From the NCBI RefSeq assembly GCF_001559865.1, contig NZ_LOHE01000049.1:25182-89181 (forward strand): DNA of 64,000 nucleotides, written 5' to 3'. Under the pieces are notes generated by a model. That model made no database searches, was not told the DNA's origin, and was given only the letters and a program-made list of their open reading frames with translations. The position numbers and the translations under genes are program-made. Positions 55,269 through 63,674 of this stretch are shown here, one piece after another (position 1 is the first letter of the stretch; each line of letters starts with the position of its first letter). Source of the DNA: Abyssisolibacter fermentans (GTDB lineage Bacteria; Bacillota; Clostridia; Tissierellales; MCWD3).

Positions 55269-56885
55269 TTACTTAAATAATTTTTTGTTGCTTTGTCTCT
55301 TGAAAAAAATGAAAATTAGAACTAATAATATACAAATGAAAAAAACTACATGTAATAAAACATTTATTCCAAATGAAAATAGACTTTCAATAACATTTTT
55401 TGTAACATTCTCGTTTATAGAACTAAAAGAATATTTACCATCTTTTATTTTAATATTTATATCATTTAATTTAACCCAATGATCGTAATTTCTTAGATCA
55501 TAATATGTGATCTTAGCATTTTCAAATAATTTTATTAGTTTTTCTAGCTTCTTTACGCCTAAATATGAATGATAAAAAACTCCGCCAAGTCTACCTCTAA
55601 CAACTGATAATTCATTTATATTATTAGTAATTTCATCAATAAAAAACGGATTTTCTTCTGTTATATATCCTAAGTTTTCTGGTATAAACTTATTAAAAAG
55701 CTTAGTATTTCTAAGCTCAAAGGGATACTTAGTTGTTGTAAAACTATTATCAGCAGTTTGTATATGTCCTATATATGTTGAAAATATATTTTTTAACGCT
55801 CTATAGCCCTCTTGGCTAATGGCATAATGTGGTGCTTCAAATGCAATTGGATATATTTCATTTTTTACACATTCTCTTAGTCCCATTTCTATTCTCTCAT
55901 ATAACCATTCGTCTATATCACCCTCTATAGGTTTGTCTTCAATTCCATTCCAAAACTCAAATCCTTCACCTGATGTTTCTCCTCCAAACCGCTGATGTGT
56001 AAAACCATGAAGCACTATACTACCGCCAATTTTTTGTAGGTATTGTATTGTCTTTATAAATTCCGGTTTATCAGACATTTTTGTTATATAATTAGTTTCA
56101 GGGTTAACATATGCTGGTATCAAGGCTATCATAAATGGAATATTTCTGTTATATAAATATTCACCTATATTCTTTAGCTCTTCACAATTGCTAAATGGAT
56201 GAACATCTTCTATACGTATATAAACCTTGGTCAAATTATTATCATCAATATCTATTTCTAAAAATTCATATAAGGCATCACATATTATGTAAAACAACAC
56301 AGTATTTACTTCTACTCTGCCAATGTACCACAGATTATTATCATTAAATAATAAAGGATACTTTTTTAATCCATTATTGACCCAAGCATATGTATGTACA
56401 TTGTCAAAACCATTCTTTAGATAGTTAAATTTCCTTTTTGCACCGAGCTTAAAATTTTTATTTTTATATTCTATATCAACAAACTCTCTTGAAGTATCTA
56501 TATTTGCATTGTATTTACTAGAATCATTTATCAATTTTTCTATTCCAAAACCCATCCAAAATATCTTTTTTTCTGTATTATTCAAATCATATATTAGTTG
56601 ACTGTTTCTAAAATTACCTTTTAATCCTATAACTAAGATATAATCATAATTTTTGATTTCATTTTTTACATAATCGCTTTCTTGTTTTTCAACAACTTTC
56701 ATATCAAAATGACCAAACAATTCACGTACTGATGTTACTATATCTTCACTGTAAGCAAAATAAAATCTTTTATCATAAACCAATAAAACCTTTTTAGAGT
56801 CTGGCTTTATTGAATAAATTCTTGAAGCTAGTGTTAAAACAATAATTGTTGGCAAGATAATAAATAGTATTTTTTTAAACATCAA
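55269..56885 (-). CDS. DUF2334 polysaccharide-deacetylase-like membrane protein
   Basis: Encodes 538 residues. There is an N-terminal signal/anchor and a C-terminal membrane helix (FGINVLLHVVFFICILLVLIF). The centre (~220-420) is a DUF2334 deacetylase-like barrel with IRIEDVHPFSN (metal aspartate), HGFTHQRF (metal histidines) and PIAFEAPHYAIS. It is placed in the exopolysaccharide operon, so it may deacetylate or trim the polymer at the outer face. Its end overlaps nothing downstream; its start overlaps the GGDEF gene by 11 bp. Confidence 0.78.
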   Translation of the reverse strand: MMFKKILFIILPTIIVLTLASRIYSIKPDSKKVLLVYDKRFYFAYSEDIVTSVRELFGHFDMKVVEKQESDYVKNEIKNYDYILVIGLKGNFRNSQLIYDLNNTEKKIFWMGFGIEKLINDSSKYNANIDTSREFVDIEYKNKNFKLGAKRKFNYLKNGFDNVHTYAWVNNGLKKYPLLFNDNNLWYIGRVEVNTVLFYIICDALYEFLEIDIDDNNLTKVYIRIEDVHPFSNCEELKNIGEYLYNRNIPFMIALIPAYVNPETNYITKMSDKPEFIKTIQYLQKIGGSIVLHGFTHQRFGGETSGEGFEFWNGIEDKPIEGDIDEWLYERIEMGLRECVKNEIYPIAFEAPHYAISQEGYRALKNIFSTYIGHIQTADNSFTTTKYPFELRNTKLFNKFIPENLGYITEENPFFIDEITNNINELSVVRGRLGGVFYHSYLGVKKLEKLIKLFENAKITYYDLRNYDHWVKLNDINIKIKDGKYSFSSINENVTKNVIESLFSFGINVLLHVVFFICILLVLIFIFFKRQSNKKLFK

Positions 56886-57714
56886 ACTCTAACTCTCTTT
56901 CAGCTATATCAGTAAATTCAAATGTTGATTCAATACTTGTTTCATATTTTGCAATTCCTACCTTAACACTAAAAACTAACTTATCAGCTTTATTTTTTCC
57001 ATGTAACACTACTTCTTTTAAATCTTCTTTAAGCCTAGTTTTTACTTTTGCAGCTCCAGCAATACTAGTATTAGGCATAATAATAGCAAATCTATTTTCT
57101 AAAATTTTATACCTCTTGTCTTCAATTCTAGTATCTTTTTCAATAATGTTACTCATTATTGACATTATTTTATTAGTTTGAGCTCTACCGTATATCGCTA
57201 GTAAATTCCTATAATATTGAACTTCAATTATCATGAGCACTAAATTAAAACCATGTCTACTTGCTCTTTTCATTTCTTGTTCTAATTCTTTTATATATTC
57301 ATTTATATTATCTAGTCCTGTTATTTCATCAACAGTTATCAGATCATCTAATTTTCTTTCATAATCAGTAGCTATATCTATTATTTCTTTTGTATTATCT
57401 CCTAATCTACCTGCTATGAAAGAAAACATAGGGATTAATATTAGCCACCAAAAACTATATTCTAAAGCTCTGTTTTTCATAACGCTTTCATATATAATAA
57501 AGCTTCCATATCCAAATACTAAAAAAGCACTTGCTAATAAACCAATAACAGTACTTGTATAATAACCTATAACTATTACAAAAAAACTAAATCCTAATAA
57601 AAGATAACTTGAAAATAAAATTTCAGCTTCATCGAGTACAAATGTAACAGTAAAAAATATCAAAATTATTAAGAGTAAAAAAAATATGTCTATATTCTTT
57701 CTTATCTTATCCAT
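56875..57714 (-). CDS. Membrane protein with degenerate GGDEF domain
   Basis: Encodes 279 residues. Four or five helices (1-105) precede a GGDEF-fold domain starting DEITGLDNINEYIKELE. The signature is replaced: YKILENRFAIIMP has LENRF where GGDEF should be, so diguanylate cyclase activity is unlikely. It may instead act as a structural or nucleotide-sensing subunit controlling the synthase, replacing the missing PilZ domain; that is inference. Confidence 0.8.
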   Translation of the reverse strand: MDKIRKNIDIFFLLLIILIFFTVTFVLDEAEILFSSYLLLGFSFFVIVIGYYTSTVIGLLASAFLVFGYGSFIIYESVMKNRALEYSFWWLILIPMFSFIAGRLGDNTKEIIDIATDYERKLDDLITVDEITGLDNINEYIKELEQEMKRASRHGFNLVLMIIEVQYYRNLLAIYGRAQTNKIMSIMSNIIEKDTRIEDKRYKILENRFAIIMPNTSIAGAAKVKTRLKEDLKEVVLHGKNKADKLVFSVKVGIAKYETSIESTFEFTDIAERELEFDV

Positions 57715-57758
57715 AGATACTCCTTTTCCCTAATAGCTTTATGATAAGCACACAACTC

Positions 57759-58883
57759 CTAAAAAGCTAAAATAGCTTGTAAATTATCAAAAGAATACAC
57801 CTTAAATGTTTTTTTATCTCCAAAAGAACCATATATCATAGAATTTTTATCATTAACCTGTAATCTTATCATGATTCTAATCAAATTATTGTACAGTTTT
57901 AAATCATTTACCTCTTTAGCAATCCTAGCAGCTATTGCATAAACAGCTGTTGATTCTTCATAATTATTAACTCTTCCATCAATTGTATATCCACTATAAA
58001 TAGCTTTTGACTTATATATTTGATTTCTAATCCAATCAATGCTTTCCTTTTTATGCTCTTTTACCTCGCATAAATGTAAAACTACTAACAAAGCATCTAT
58101 AGTATTAATCTCATCACTTAAATAAGTATCATCATCAATACTGTAACATTTTTTATATAATGGGAATTTATCAGAGATATAGCCGCCATCAACTACTCTA
58201 AGCCCTTTATCATAAATATTTCTCCATGATTTATCAATATTACAAATTTGCTTAATCGTGAAAAAATCCATATATGATAACGTCAAGATATCAGAATAAT
58301 CATCATATTCTAAATCGTAATAGTCATTTAAACATTCCTTGTAAATATTATGTTTTTTAAGCCCGTTATTTATATCTTGTAACAAGCTAATGTATTTATC
58401 TTCTTTCCATAAGCTATATGCATAAATTAAAGCTCTAGCAATTCTTAAATCATCAATTGAAGCGGATGTTGATGTGATATCTTTTCTATTTTCAATATAT
58501 CTCCATTTAAAAAGTCCATTTGGAAGCAGTAAATGTTTCTTTATGTAATCAAAATGTTTATCAAACATTTTTTTATTATTTGCACTTGCATAAAAAAGCA
58601 TAATTAAACCTTCTGATTCAGATAGTATTTCATATCCCGAAGCATCTGTATCAATTACAGATGAACTCAGATAATTAGTATATATACCACCATAATCAGA
58701 AGTAAGTTTATTTTCTATGAATTTTAAACATTTATCTCTATATGATTTATATGATGATTTTTGCAAAATACTAGCCTCATCTATGCTGATTTTATTAATA
58801 TTAGGTGAAGATACATATACAAATATCGAAGATACAAATAATGCTAAGGCGACCCCAATAATTAAATATATATTTTTTTTCAT
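57759..58883 (-). CDS. GH8-like glycoside hydrolase of the exopolysaccharide operon
   Basis: Encodes 374 residues with an N-terminal signal/anchor. The helical (alpha/alpha)6 pattern and two acid motifs are those of glycoside hydrolase family 8: ILSESEGLIMLFYA (Glu, general acid, near residue 88) and ASIDDLRIARALIYA (Asp, near residue 150). Cellulose-type operons normally include such a glucanase (BcsZ). It is the first gene of the operon. No c-di-GMP riboswitch was recognised ahead of it. The family call is tentative because similarity is low. Confidence 0.7.
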   Translation of the reverse strand: MKKNIYLIIGVALALFVSSIFVYVSSPNINKISIDEASILQKSSYKSYRDKCLKFIENKLTSDYGGIYTNYLSSSVIDTDASGYEILSESEGLIMLFYASANNKKMFDKHFDYIKKHLLLPNGLFKWRYIENRKDITSTSASIDDLRIARALIYAYSLWKEDKYISLLQDINNGLKKHNIYKECLNDYYDLEYDDYSDILTLSYMDFFTIKQICNIDKSWRNIYDKGLRVVDGGYISDKFPLYKKCYSIDDDTYLSDEINTIDALLVVLHLCEVKEHKKESIDWIRNQIYKSKAIYSGYTIDGRVNNYEESTAVYAIAARIAKEVNDLKLYNNLIRIMIRLQVNDKNSMIYGSFGDKKTFKVYSFDNLQAILAF

Positions 58884-59122
58884 TATTCCTTCCTTATCTA
58901 TATTTGTTTATGTTTAGTATTACTATTATTTACTTTAAATATGCTTTGAAATAAGCAGATTCATTTAAGGTGTTTAATTTTGACTGATAATAACATTAAA
59001 TGTATTAACAAATACTAATATGAGAAATAGTAACTATGCTCTATTTTTTAAATTTATATAAGTAATCAAAGATAAATAAAACTTATAATTTTATTTTTAT
59101 CGTTTTAATTAATATTTTCATT
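58884..59122. other. Upstream region of the exopolysaccharide operon
   Basis: AT-rich and without a recognisable riboswitch, RNA gene or protein gene. It presumably contains the promoter of the minus-strand operon. Confidence 0.4.
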
Positions 59123-59147
59123 ACAAAAGCGTCTTGCGCCGCGTTAA
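59123..59147. repeat. GC-rich direct repeat E, left copy
   Basis: ACAAAAGCGTCTTGCG followed by CCGCGTTAA. The copy at 61398-61422 matches at 22 of 25 positions in the same orientation. The two bracket the radical SAM/mini-precursor cassette. Confidence 0.7.
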
Positions 59148-59247
59148 AAGTGGTTACTCATATATATATATATTTTTTTTTTCTAATCACATCTACTCTA
59201 GTCAAACAGTAACCAACTGCTCTAGTAACTATTTCAACCAACAAATT

Positions 59248-59303
59248 CACTAAGGCTCAAACTGAGGTTTCTTAGTAAGTGACTTTTAAGAAGCAATTTT
59301 TTT
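59248..59303 (+). repeat. Family B element, truncated copy (B4)
   Basis: CTAAGGCTCAAACTGAGG, GTTTCTTAG, GTGACTTTTAAGAAGCAAT: the 5' outer stem, internal loop and inner stem of B3 (63675) are all recognisable, but the matching 3' half is missing or replaced. Confidence 0.6.
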
Positions 59304-59343
59304 AACTCTTATTGAAAAAGTCGAACTTTCTTATTATATAAAA

Positions 59344-59394
59344 AAGCTCTTTTCTGGCTTTAATTTCATTTAAATTCTTACCAGAAAAGAGCTT
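59344..59394 (-). terminator. Terminator of the radical SAM cassette
   Basis: AAGCTCTTTTCTGG pairs perfectly with CCAGAAAAGAGCTT over a 23-base AT-rich loop, with TTTTT runs on both sides. It can end minus-strand transcripts from the precursor/radical SAM cassette and may work in both directions. Confidence 0.75.
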
Positions 59395-59436
59395 CTTTTT
59401 ATTTAGATATAATAAATATACCTTAACGTATATTTA

Positions 59437-59532
59437 TCATAGAATAATTAGGTGGACATAACAAGTTTCCATCATAACGTATTCTAAACAGTTTTTGTTT
59501 GCTTTATATGATAAAAGTTCTTTTTTGTTTAT
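59437..59532 (-). pseudogene. Second mini-precursor with ATA in place of the start codon
   Basis: Thirty-one codons. NKKELLSYKANKN aligns with NKKEFLNYKPSTS of the precursor at 60993-61097, followed by a core with two cysteines (CLEYVMMETCYV). The bases TGA AAA precede the start in both genes and AAGGAAG lies in front, but the start codon is ATA, not ATG, and an in-frame stop excludes any upstream start. It is either recently inactivated or started weakly at ATA. It lies 20 bp after the radical SAM gene. Confidence 0.6.
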
Positions 59533-59552
59533 TTTTTCACTTCCTTTGAAAA

Positions 59553-60809
59553 TTAAATACAATTTTCTTGATAATATCTATCAATAGAATCACAAATATC
59601 TCTCATTTCTAATTCATTCTTATTTAAATCTACCTTCCATTTTTTCATACTTTGTGCAAGCTCATTAAGATTATTTCTACATATTATATCTTCTATTTTT
59701 TCTTCTTCTATTGATCCCATAGAAAAAATTTCATCTGGTACAAATTCACAAGGTTTTATATTTCCATACTCACTTATACACCATTGAAAAATTCCGCCAC
59801 CACAGTCAAAACAACTAAACTCTTTAAAGCTGTTATTACAACTACTTTCATCTCTACCTTCCCATTTATCAATATATATTTTATCTTTGTTTTTTTCACA
59901 TAAATCACTTATAGTTTTAGCAACTTCATCTTCTTCATCACTTGATAATATTATTTTATTCTTTAATGCAATCGCCCTACCAAACGGTCTTAACGCTCCA
60001 AATTTCAAAAACTTCACACCATGTTCTATAGCTAAATCCACAATATCTTGCAGTCTATTTTTATTACTCTTTGTAACAATAGTTGCAATTGATACTAGTA
60101 TACCTGCTTTAACAGCTATATCAATTCCTTTCATTGTAGCATTAAATGACCCTTTCAGCTTTGTAAACGCATCATGCTCTTCAGAAATATTAGAATACAC
60201 AGAGATTTGAACATCCTTAACCTTTTTAAAATGATTAATATTATTTTTATTTATCAATACAGCAGTTGTTGTCACTGTAGTATTAAAATTATCACTACAA
60301 TAATCTAAAACATCTAAGAATCTATGATAAACCATTGGTTCTCCACCAGTTAATTGTATTGATATTGATTTTCCTTTTAAGTATCTAAGTGTATCCATTA
60401 ATTTATCATAATTTATAAAAGTATTTTTTTCTGCGCTACAGTTTTTAAAGCAATGTTTACAACTCATCATACATTTATTAGTTAAGCTTATAATAAGATG
60501 TATAGGTATATTTTGGGTCTTCATACCATTCTTTTTTATAATGTAATTTTTGGGATTTTTACTAGTTTTTATTAGCAAAGATTTACTTTCAATGAAATCA
60601 TCCAAAATACTTCTTACTCTATCAGTATCATCTATTTCTAGTTCTGTCATTATTTCTTTAACTATTGTATTTTTGCACTTTATTCCATCTATTTTTTCTA
60701 ACATATATACTTCAATATTATTTAGCATGTACCTTTGATTAGCCCTAAACAATATCGCATTCTTATTTAAATAATGTAATATCGAATTTTCCAATACATA
60801 TGGATACAT
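59553..60809 (-). CDS. Radical SAM/SPASM peptide-modifying enzyme (PqqE-like)
   Basis: Encodes 418 residues. A PqqD-like recognition region (1-95, NNIEVYMLEKIDG, winged-helix pattern) precedes the radical SAM motif CMMSCKHC near residue 112, with QLTGGEPMVY after it. The C-terminal SPASM-like region has CFDCGGGIFQWCISEYG and CEFVP; late cysteines (DICDS, ENCI) complete the set. The layout matches maturases such as PqqE and mycofactocin MftC. Its likely substrates are the two mini-precursors on either side. The ATG has only a weak site; a strong AGGAGG lies ~30 bases upstream. Confidence 0.82.
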   Translation of the reverse strand: MYPYVLENSILHYLNKNAILFRANQRYMLNNIEVYMLEKIDGIKCKNTIVKEIMTELEIDDTDRVRSILDDFIESKSLLIKTSKNPKNYIIKKNGMKTQNIPIHLIISLTNKCMMSCKHCFKNCSAEKNTFINYDKLMDTLRYLKGKSISIQLTGGEPMVYHRFLDVLDYCSDNFNTTVTTTAVLINKNNINHFKKVKDVQISVYSNISEEHDAFTKLKGSFNATMKGIDIAVKAGILVSIATIVTKSNKNRLQDIVDLAIEHGVKFLKFGALRPFGRAIALKNKIILSSDEEDEVAKTISDLCEKNKDKIYIDKWEGRDESSCNNSFKEFSCFDCGGGIFQWCISEYGNIKPCEFVPDEIFSMGSIEEEKIEDIICRNNLNELAQSMKKWKVDLNKNELEMRDICDSIDRYYQENCI

Positions 60810-60946
60810 AAGCTTTTAAACAGAAATCTATCTTTCCGTTATTCCTCCTATCTATTTTTATAAACTCTCCACCCTAATTACTCCAAAGTCAAAATTCAAA
60901 GATGGAATATGAATGTTAGTTACTTAAATGTATAAAATTATTTACT

Positions 60947-60976
60947 AGAAAAACTGAGTTACCACTCAGTTTTTCT
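60947..60976 (-). terminator. Attenuator hairpin between precursor and maturase
   Basis: AGAAAAACTGAG pairs perfectly with CTCAGTTTTTCT over a 6-base loop, 17 bp after the precursor stop. Only AGTAAATAATTTT follows, so readthrough into the radical SAM gene is probable. Such partial terminators keep precursor levels above maturase levels. Confidence 0.7.
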
Positions 60977-60992
60977 AAATTAAAAACAATTC

Positions 60993-61097
60993 TTATCTTT
61001 GCCCCAAAACATCAGGTCTGCAATACATCAATTCAACTTCACACCAAGCCATAGTGCTTGTACTTGGTTTATAATTTAAAAATTCTTTTTTATTCAT
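60993..61097 (-). CDS. PqqA-like 34-residue RiPP precursor
   Basis: The leader is MNKKEFLNYKPSTST and the core is MAWCEVELMYCRPDVLGQR. AAGGTGG lies before the ATG. Size, charged leader and the EVxxMY pattern recall PqqA (whose cross-linked Glu and Tyr lie in EVTMY), although the spacing differs, and two cysteines (Cx6C) bracket the region. It is encoded directly before a PqqE-like radical SAM enzyme. A paralog lies at 59437-59532. A C-C bond between side chains or a thioether are both possible; no known product matches. Confidence 0.7.
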   Translation of the reverse strand: MNKKEFLNYKPSTSTMAWCEVELMYCRPDVLGQR

Positions 61098-61141
61098 TTT
61101 TTCACCACCTTATGTAATAATTTTTTAATATTATTTTCCCT

Positions 61142-61253
61142 GATTATTCATATAACTTTGAATAATATGTTTATTATTTTGGATTATAAGATTACAGCAA
61201 ACTTTAAAAATAACGAGTTGTTATATCGAAAATTTGATTTTCTATGAATAATC
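61142..61253. repeat. Dispersed inverted-repeat element D, long copy
   Basis: GATTATTCATA (61142-61152) is the exact reverse complement of TATGAATAATC (61243-61253). The end sequence TTCTATGAATAATCTT recurs at 15126-15142, and a shorter copy is at 42183-42242. It lies in the leader of the precursor transcript. Confidence 0.55.
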
Positions 61254-61298
61254 TTTGTACAATATCAAAAGTTTAAAATATTCTAACTTTATAATGTA

Positions 61299-61327
61299 AT
61301 TATATCATATTTACTGTAAATATTGTA
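61299..61327 (-). promoter_or_regulatory. Promoter and operator-like palindrome of the precursor cassette
   Basis: The minus strand has TATAAT at 61299-61304 with TACAAT 17 bp upstream. Between them lies ATATTTACTGTAAATAT (61307-61323), a perfect 17-bp palindrome well placed for a repressor. The leader to the ATG at 61097 would be about 190 bases. Confidence 0.45.
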
Positions 61328-61397
61328 TAATTTTTCTTATAATGTATTGTATAACATTTCCTTATTTAACAATCCTTTTATTTTACTATTTAACTGT

Positions 61398-61422
61398 ACA
61401 AAAGCGGCATACGCCGCGTTAA
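61398..61422. repeat. GC-rich direct repeat E, right copy
   Basis: ACAAAAGCGGCATACG followed by CCGCGTTAA. It contains a GCGGC/GCCGC stem with a 4-base loop and is markedly GC-rich against its surroundings. It is the partner of 59123-59147. Confidence 0.7.
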
Positions 61423-61628
61423 CATTGATATCTCTATACGATATATTTGTTTATAAAAATATATCAATCAGCTATTTGTTGTAATTCTTTGAAGATTTGA
61501 TATAGTCAAGCTTTGTGGGTCATATAGCTCTTTACTTTTCTGATTCAACGATATAAGAGATTTTTCTTACTCGGAGAAGGGCGTTTTTTTCGATTTAAAT
61601 AATGTTAAAAAACACCCTTCAATGTCGT

Positions 61629-63304
61629 CAGACTGCGCAAAAACAAACTCTAAAAATTAATAAAAAAACTGCTCAAGCTATTATAAAATAGCCAATATAT
61701 GATATAATTAAATAAAAAAGGAAGATAATACATGCAAAGATTTATAGAAGGAAAAAACAGAAATCAAATAAATATAGTTCCAATGTCTTTTGAAGATAAA
61801 ATATCTAAGGATAACCCAGTAAGAATAATAGATGCATTAGTCGAAAGCTTTGATATGCATAAACTAGGGTTTGTTCATGCTAAAACTAAGAAAACAGGAA
61901 GAAAACCATATAATCCAAAGGATTTAATGAAATTATATATATACGGATATTTTAATGGTATAAGAAGTTCGAGAAAATTAGAAAAAGAATGTAAAAGAAA
62001 TATAGAAGTAATGTGGTTGCTAAATGAACTAACACCAGATGATAAAACAATATGTAATTTTAGAAAAAATAATAAAAAAGCGTTGATGCAAGTTTTTAAA
62101 CAATTTAGTATGTTATGTAATGAACTTAATTTGTACGGAAAAGAAATAATAGCAATAGATGGTAGTAAATTCAGAGCAAATAATTCAAGAAGGAAGAACT
62201 ATACAAGAAAAAAAGTAGCTAAAATGATGAAACATTACGAAGAAATAGCTCAAAAATATATAGATTTATTAGAAGAAAATGATGAAACAGAAATTAAAAA
62301 TGGAATAGAAAACAATTCTAAAGAAGAGATAAAAGAGAAGCTAGAAAAAGCTAAGAAAAGAATAGCAGAATTGACTGAAATGGCAGATGAAATTTCGAAA
62401 AACGGAGATATATCAATAACAGATCCAGATGCAAAACATATGGGTGTAAGCAATAATGGAACAGATATAGCTCATAATGTACAAATAGCAGTAGATAGTA
62501 AAAATGATTTGGTAGTAACAGTAGATGTAATAAGCTCAGCAGTAGATAAAAACCAACTACACAATATGGCATCAAAAGCAATTAAAGAACTAGGCATTGA
62601 ATCTAATAAAAAAGAAGAAAATAAACCTATTGTAACAGTGCTGGCGGACAAAGGATATTATACTGGAGAAGAACTTTTAAAATGCAAAAAAGATAAAATA
62701 AAAGCAATAGTAGCACAACCTAGAAATGGTTCATGCACAGCTAATGAAGAATACCTAAAAGAAAAATTCGAGTATGATAAAAATAAAGATGTATATATAT
62801 GCCCAAATAACCAGGTATTAAGAAATATAAGCAGACCAACATCCAAACAAAAAATATACAAGAATCCCAAAGCATGTGAAAAATGCAATGATAAAGATAA
62901 ATGTACAACAGCTAAAAAGGGTCGTAAAGTACTTAGGGGCGAATATCAAGACATCTATGATGAAGCTGCTAAAACTATGGATGAAAATAAAAAATTGTAT
63001 AAACGAAGACAAATGATAGTAGAGCACCCATTTGGAACAATAAAAAGGGCACTAGGCTTTACATACTTTCTAACTCGAGGAAATGAAAGTGTTAAAGCTG
63101 AGTCCTACATGCACTTTTTTATCTATAATTTAAAAAGAGTAATAAATATAATAAAAATAGACAAGCTATTGAAGCTATTAAAGGCAAAAAGGGCAACTTT
63201 TTTTGCATATTGTAAATATGTAAATTTTTTTGCTTATTTTACGTATCAAACAAGCTAATTTAATTTTTTAACAAAAGCTAAAATCAAGCTTTTTACGCAG
63301 TCTG
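61629..63304 (+). mobile_element. IS1182-type insertion sequence
   Basis: 1676 bp. The left end CAGACTGCGCAAAAA and the reverse complement of the right end, CAGACTGCGTAAAAA, differ at one base. TCGT directly abuts both ends (61625-61628 and 63305-63308) as a target duplication. Removing the element restores TCAATGTCGTGCACGAAAAA, present nearly intact at about 63892-63911 on the other strand. It contains one intact transposase gene. Confidence 0.88.
61732..63258 (+). CDS. IS1182-family transposase
   Basis: Encodes 508 residues. The N-terminal DNA-binding region (QRFIEGKNRNQINIVPMSFE, then KDNPVRIIDALVES) and DUF772-like domain precede a DDE catalytic domain: EIIAIDGSKFRANNS (first Asp), VTVLADKGYYTGEEL (second Asp) and MIVEHPFGTIKRALGF (Glu). 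A cysteine cluster (CEKCNDKDKC) sits before the third motif, as usual in this family. AAAGGAAG lies upstream. It appears intact and possibly active. Confidence 0.93.
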   Translation: MQRFIEGKNRNQINIVPMSFEDKISKDNPVRIIDALVESFDMHKLGFVHAKTKKTGRKPYNPKDLMKLYIYGYFNGIRSSRKLEKECKRNIEVMWLLNELTPDDKTICNFRKNNKKALMQVFKQFSMLCNELNLYGKEIIAIDGSKFRANNSRRKNYTRKKVAKMMKHYEEIAQKYIDLLEENDETEIKNGIENNSKEEIKEKLEKAKKRIAELTEMADEISKNGDISITDPDAKHMGVSNNGTDIAHNVQIAVDSKNDLVVTVDVISSAVDKNQLHNMASKAIKELGIESNKKEENKPIVTVLADKGYYTGEELLKCKKDKIKAIVAQPRNGSCTANEEYLKEKFEYDKNKDVYICPNNQVLRNISRPTSKQKIYKNPKACEKCNDKDKCTTAKKGRKVLRGEYQDIYDEAAKTMDENKKLYKRRQMIVEHPFGTIKRALGFTYFLTRGNESVKAESYMHFFIYNLKRVINIIKIDKLLKLLKAKRATFFAYCKYVNFFAYFTYQTS

Positions 63305-63355
63305 TCGTGCACGAAAAATCTCTTACCCGCTTCTAAATATTTTTGATATTTTTGT

Positions 63356-63417
63356 TAGGGTAAAGCTTCGTAAGCTTTTCAATGAAACTACTCATTTATT
63401 TTCCTTATTTATTGATG
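63356..63417 (+). repeat. Dispersed repeat C, copy 2
   Basis: AGGGTAAAGCTTCGTAAG, GAAACTACTCATTTATTTTC and TTATTGATGTAGG match 38505-38570 in order. It directly precedes element B2. Confidence 0.55.
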
Positions 63418-63537
63418 TAGGATTTCTCTAAGAATCTTCTACGGCTCCGTAAAGAGCTTGTTTCCTTTGATCTAATAAAAGCGTTGAGGAAACAAGCTCT
63501 TAAAGTCGCTCTCCGAAGAAACCTTAGAGAAATCCTA
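63418..63537 (-). ncRNA. Structured intergenic element, family B (B2)
   Basis: Read on the minus strand: outer stem TAGGATTTCTCTAAG against CTTAGAGAAATCCTA (15 bp perfect). The internal loop is GTTTCTTCGGAGAGCGACTT on one side and TACGGAGCCGTAGAAGATT on the other. The inner stem is AAGAGCTTGTTTCC against GGAAACAAGCTCTT. The loop matches B1 and B3 while both stems differ. It is the cleanest copy. Confidence 0.65.
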
Positions 63538-63674
63538 GTTACATATTGATTATATTTTTTTAGATGAGGATTAATTTTTAAGTAACTCTTATAATCTATA
63601 GTTTATCATTTACTAAACACTACTAATCAAACCTTAAATAACTGCTAGAACAATATTCCAACAAAAAATTTACT

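Larger units (their letters stand above)
61555..63324 (+). repeat. Structured element F, copy 1, interrupted by an insertion sequence
   Basis: Outer stem AAGAGATTTTTC (61555-61566) pairs perfectly with GAAAAATCTCTT (63313-63324) once the insertion is removed. The conserved loop is TTACTCGGAGA on one side and TCAATGTCGTGCAC on the other. The inner stem is AGGGCGTTTTTT against AAAAAACACCCT. The intact copy at 63880-63990 has the same loop with different complementary stems. Confidence 0.65.

Noticed and set aside
58884..59436. Possible c-di-GMP riboswitch ahead of the exopolysaccharide operon
   Set aside because: The conserved blocks of class I or II c-di-GMP riboswitches were not found on the minus strand.
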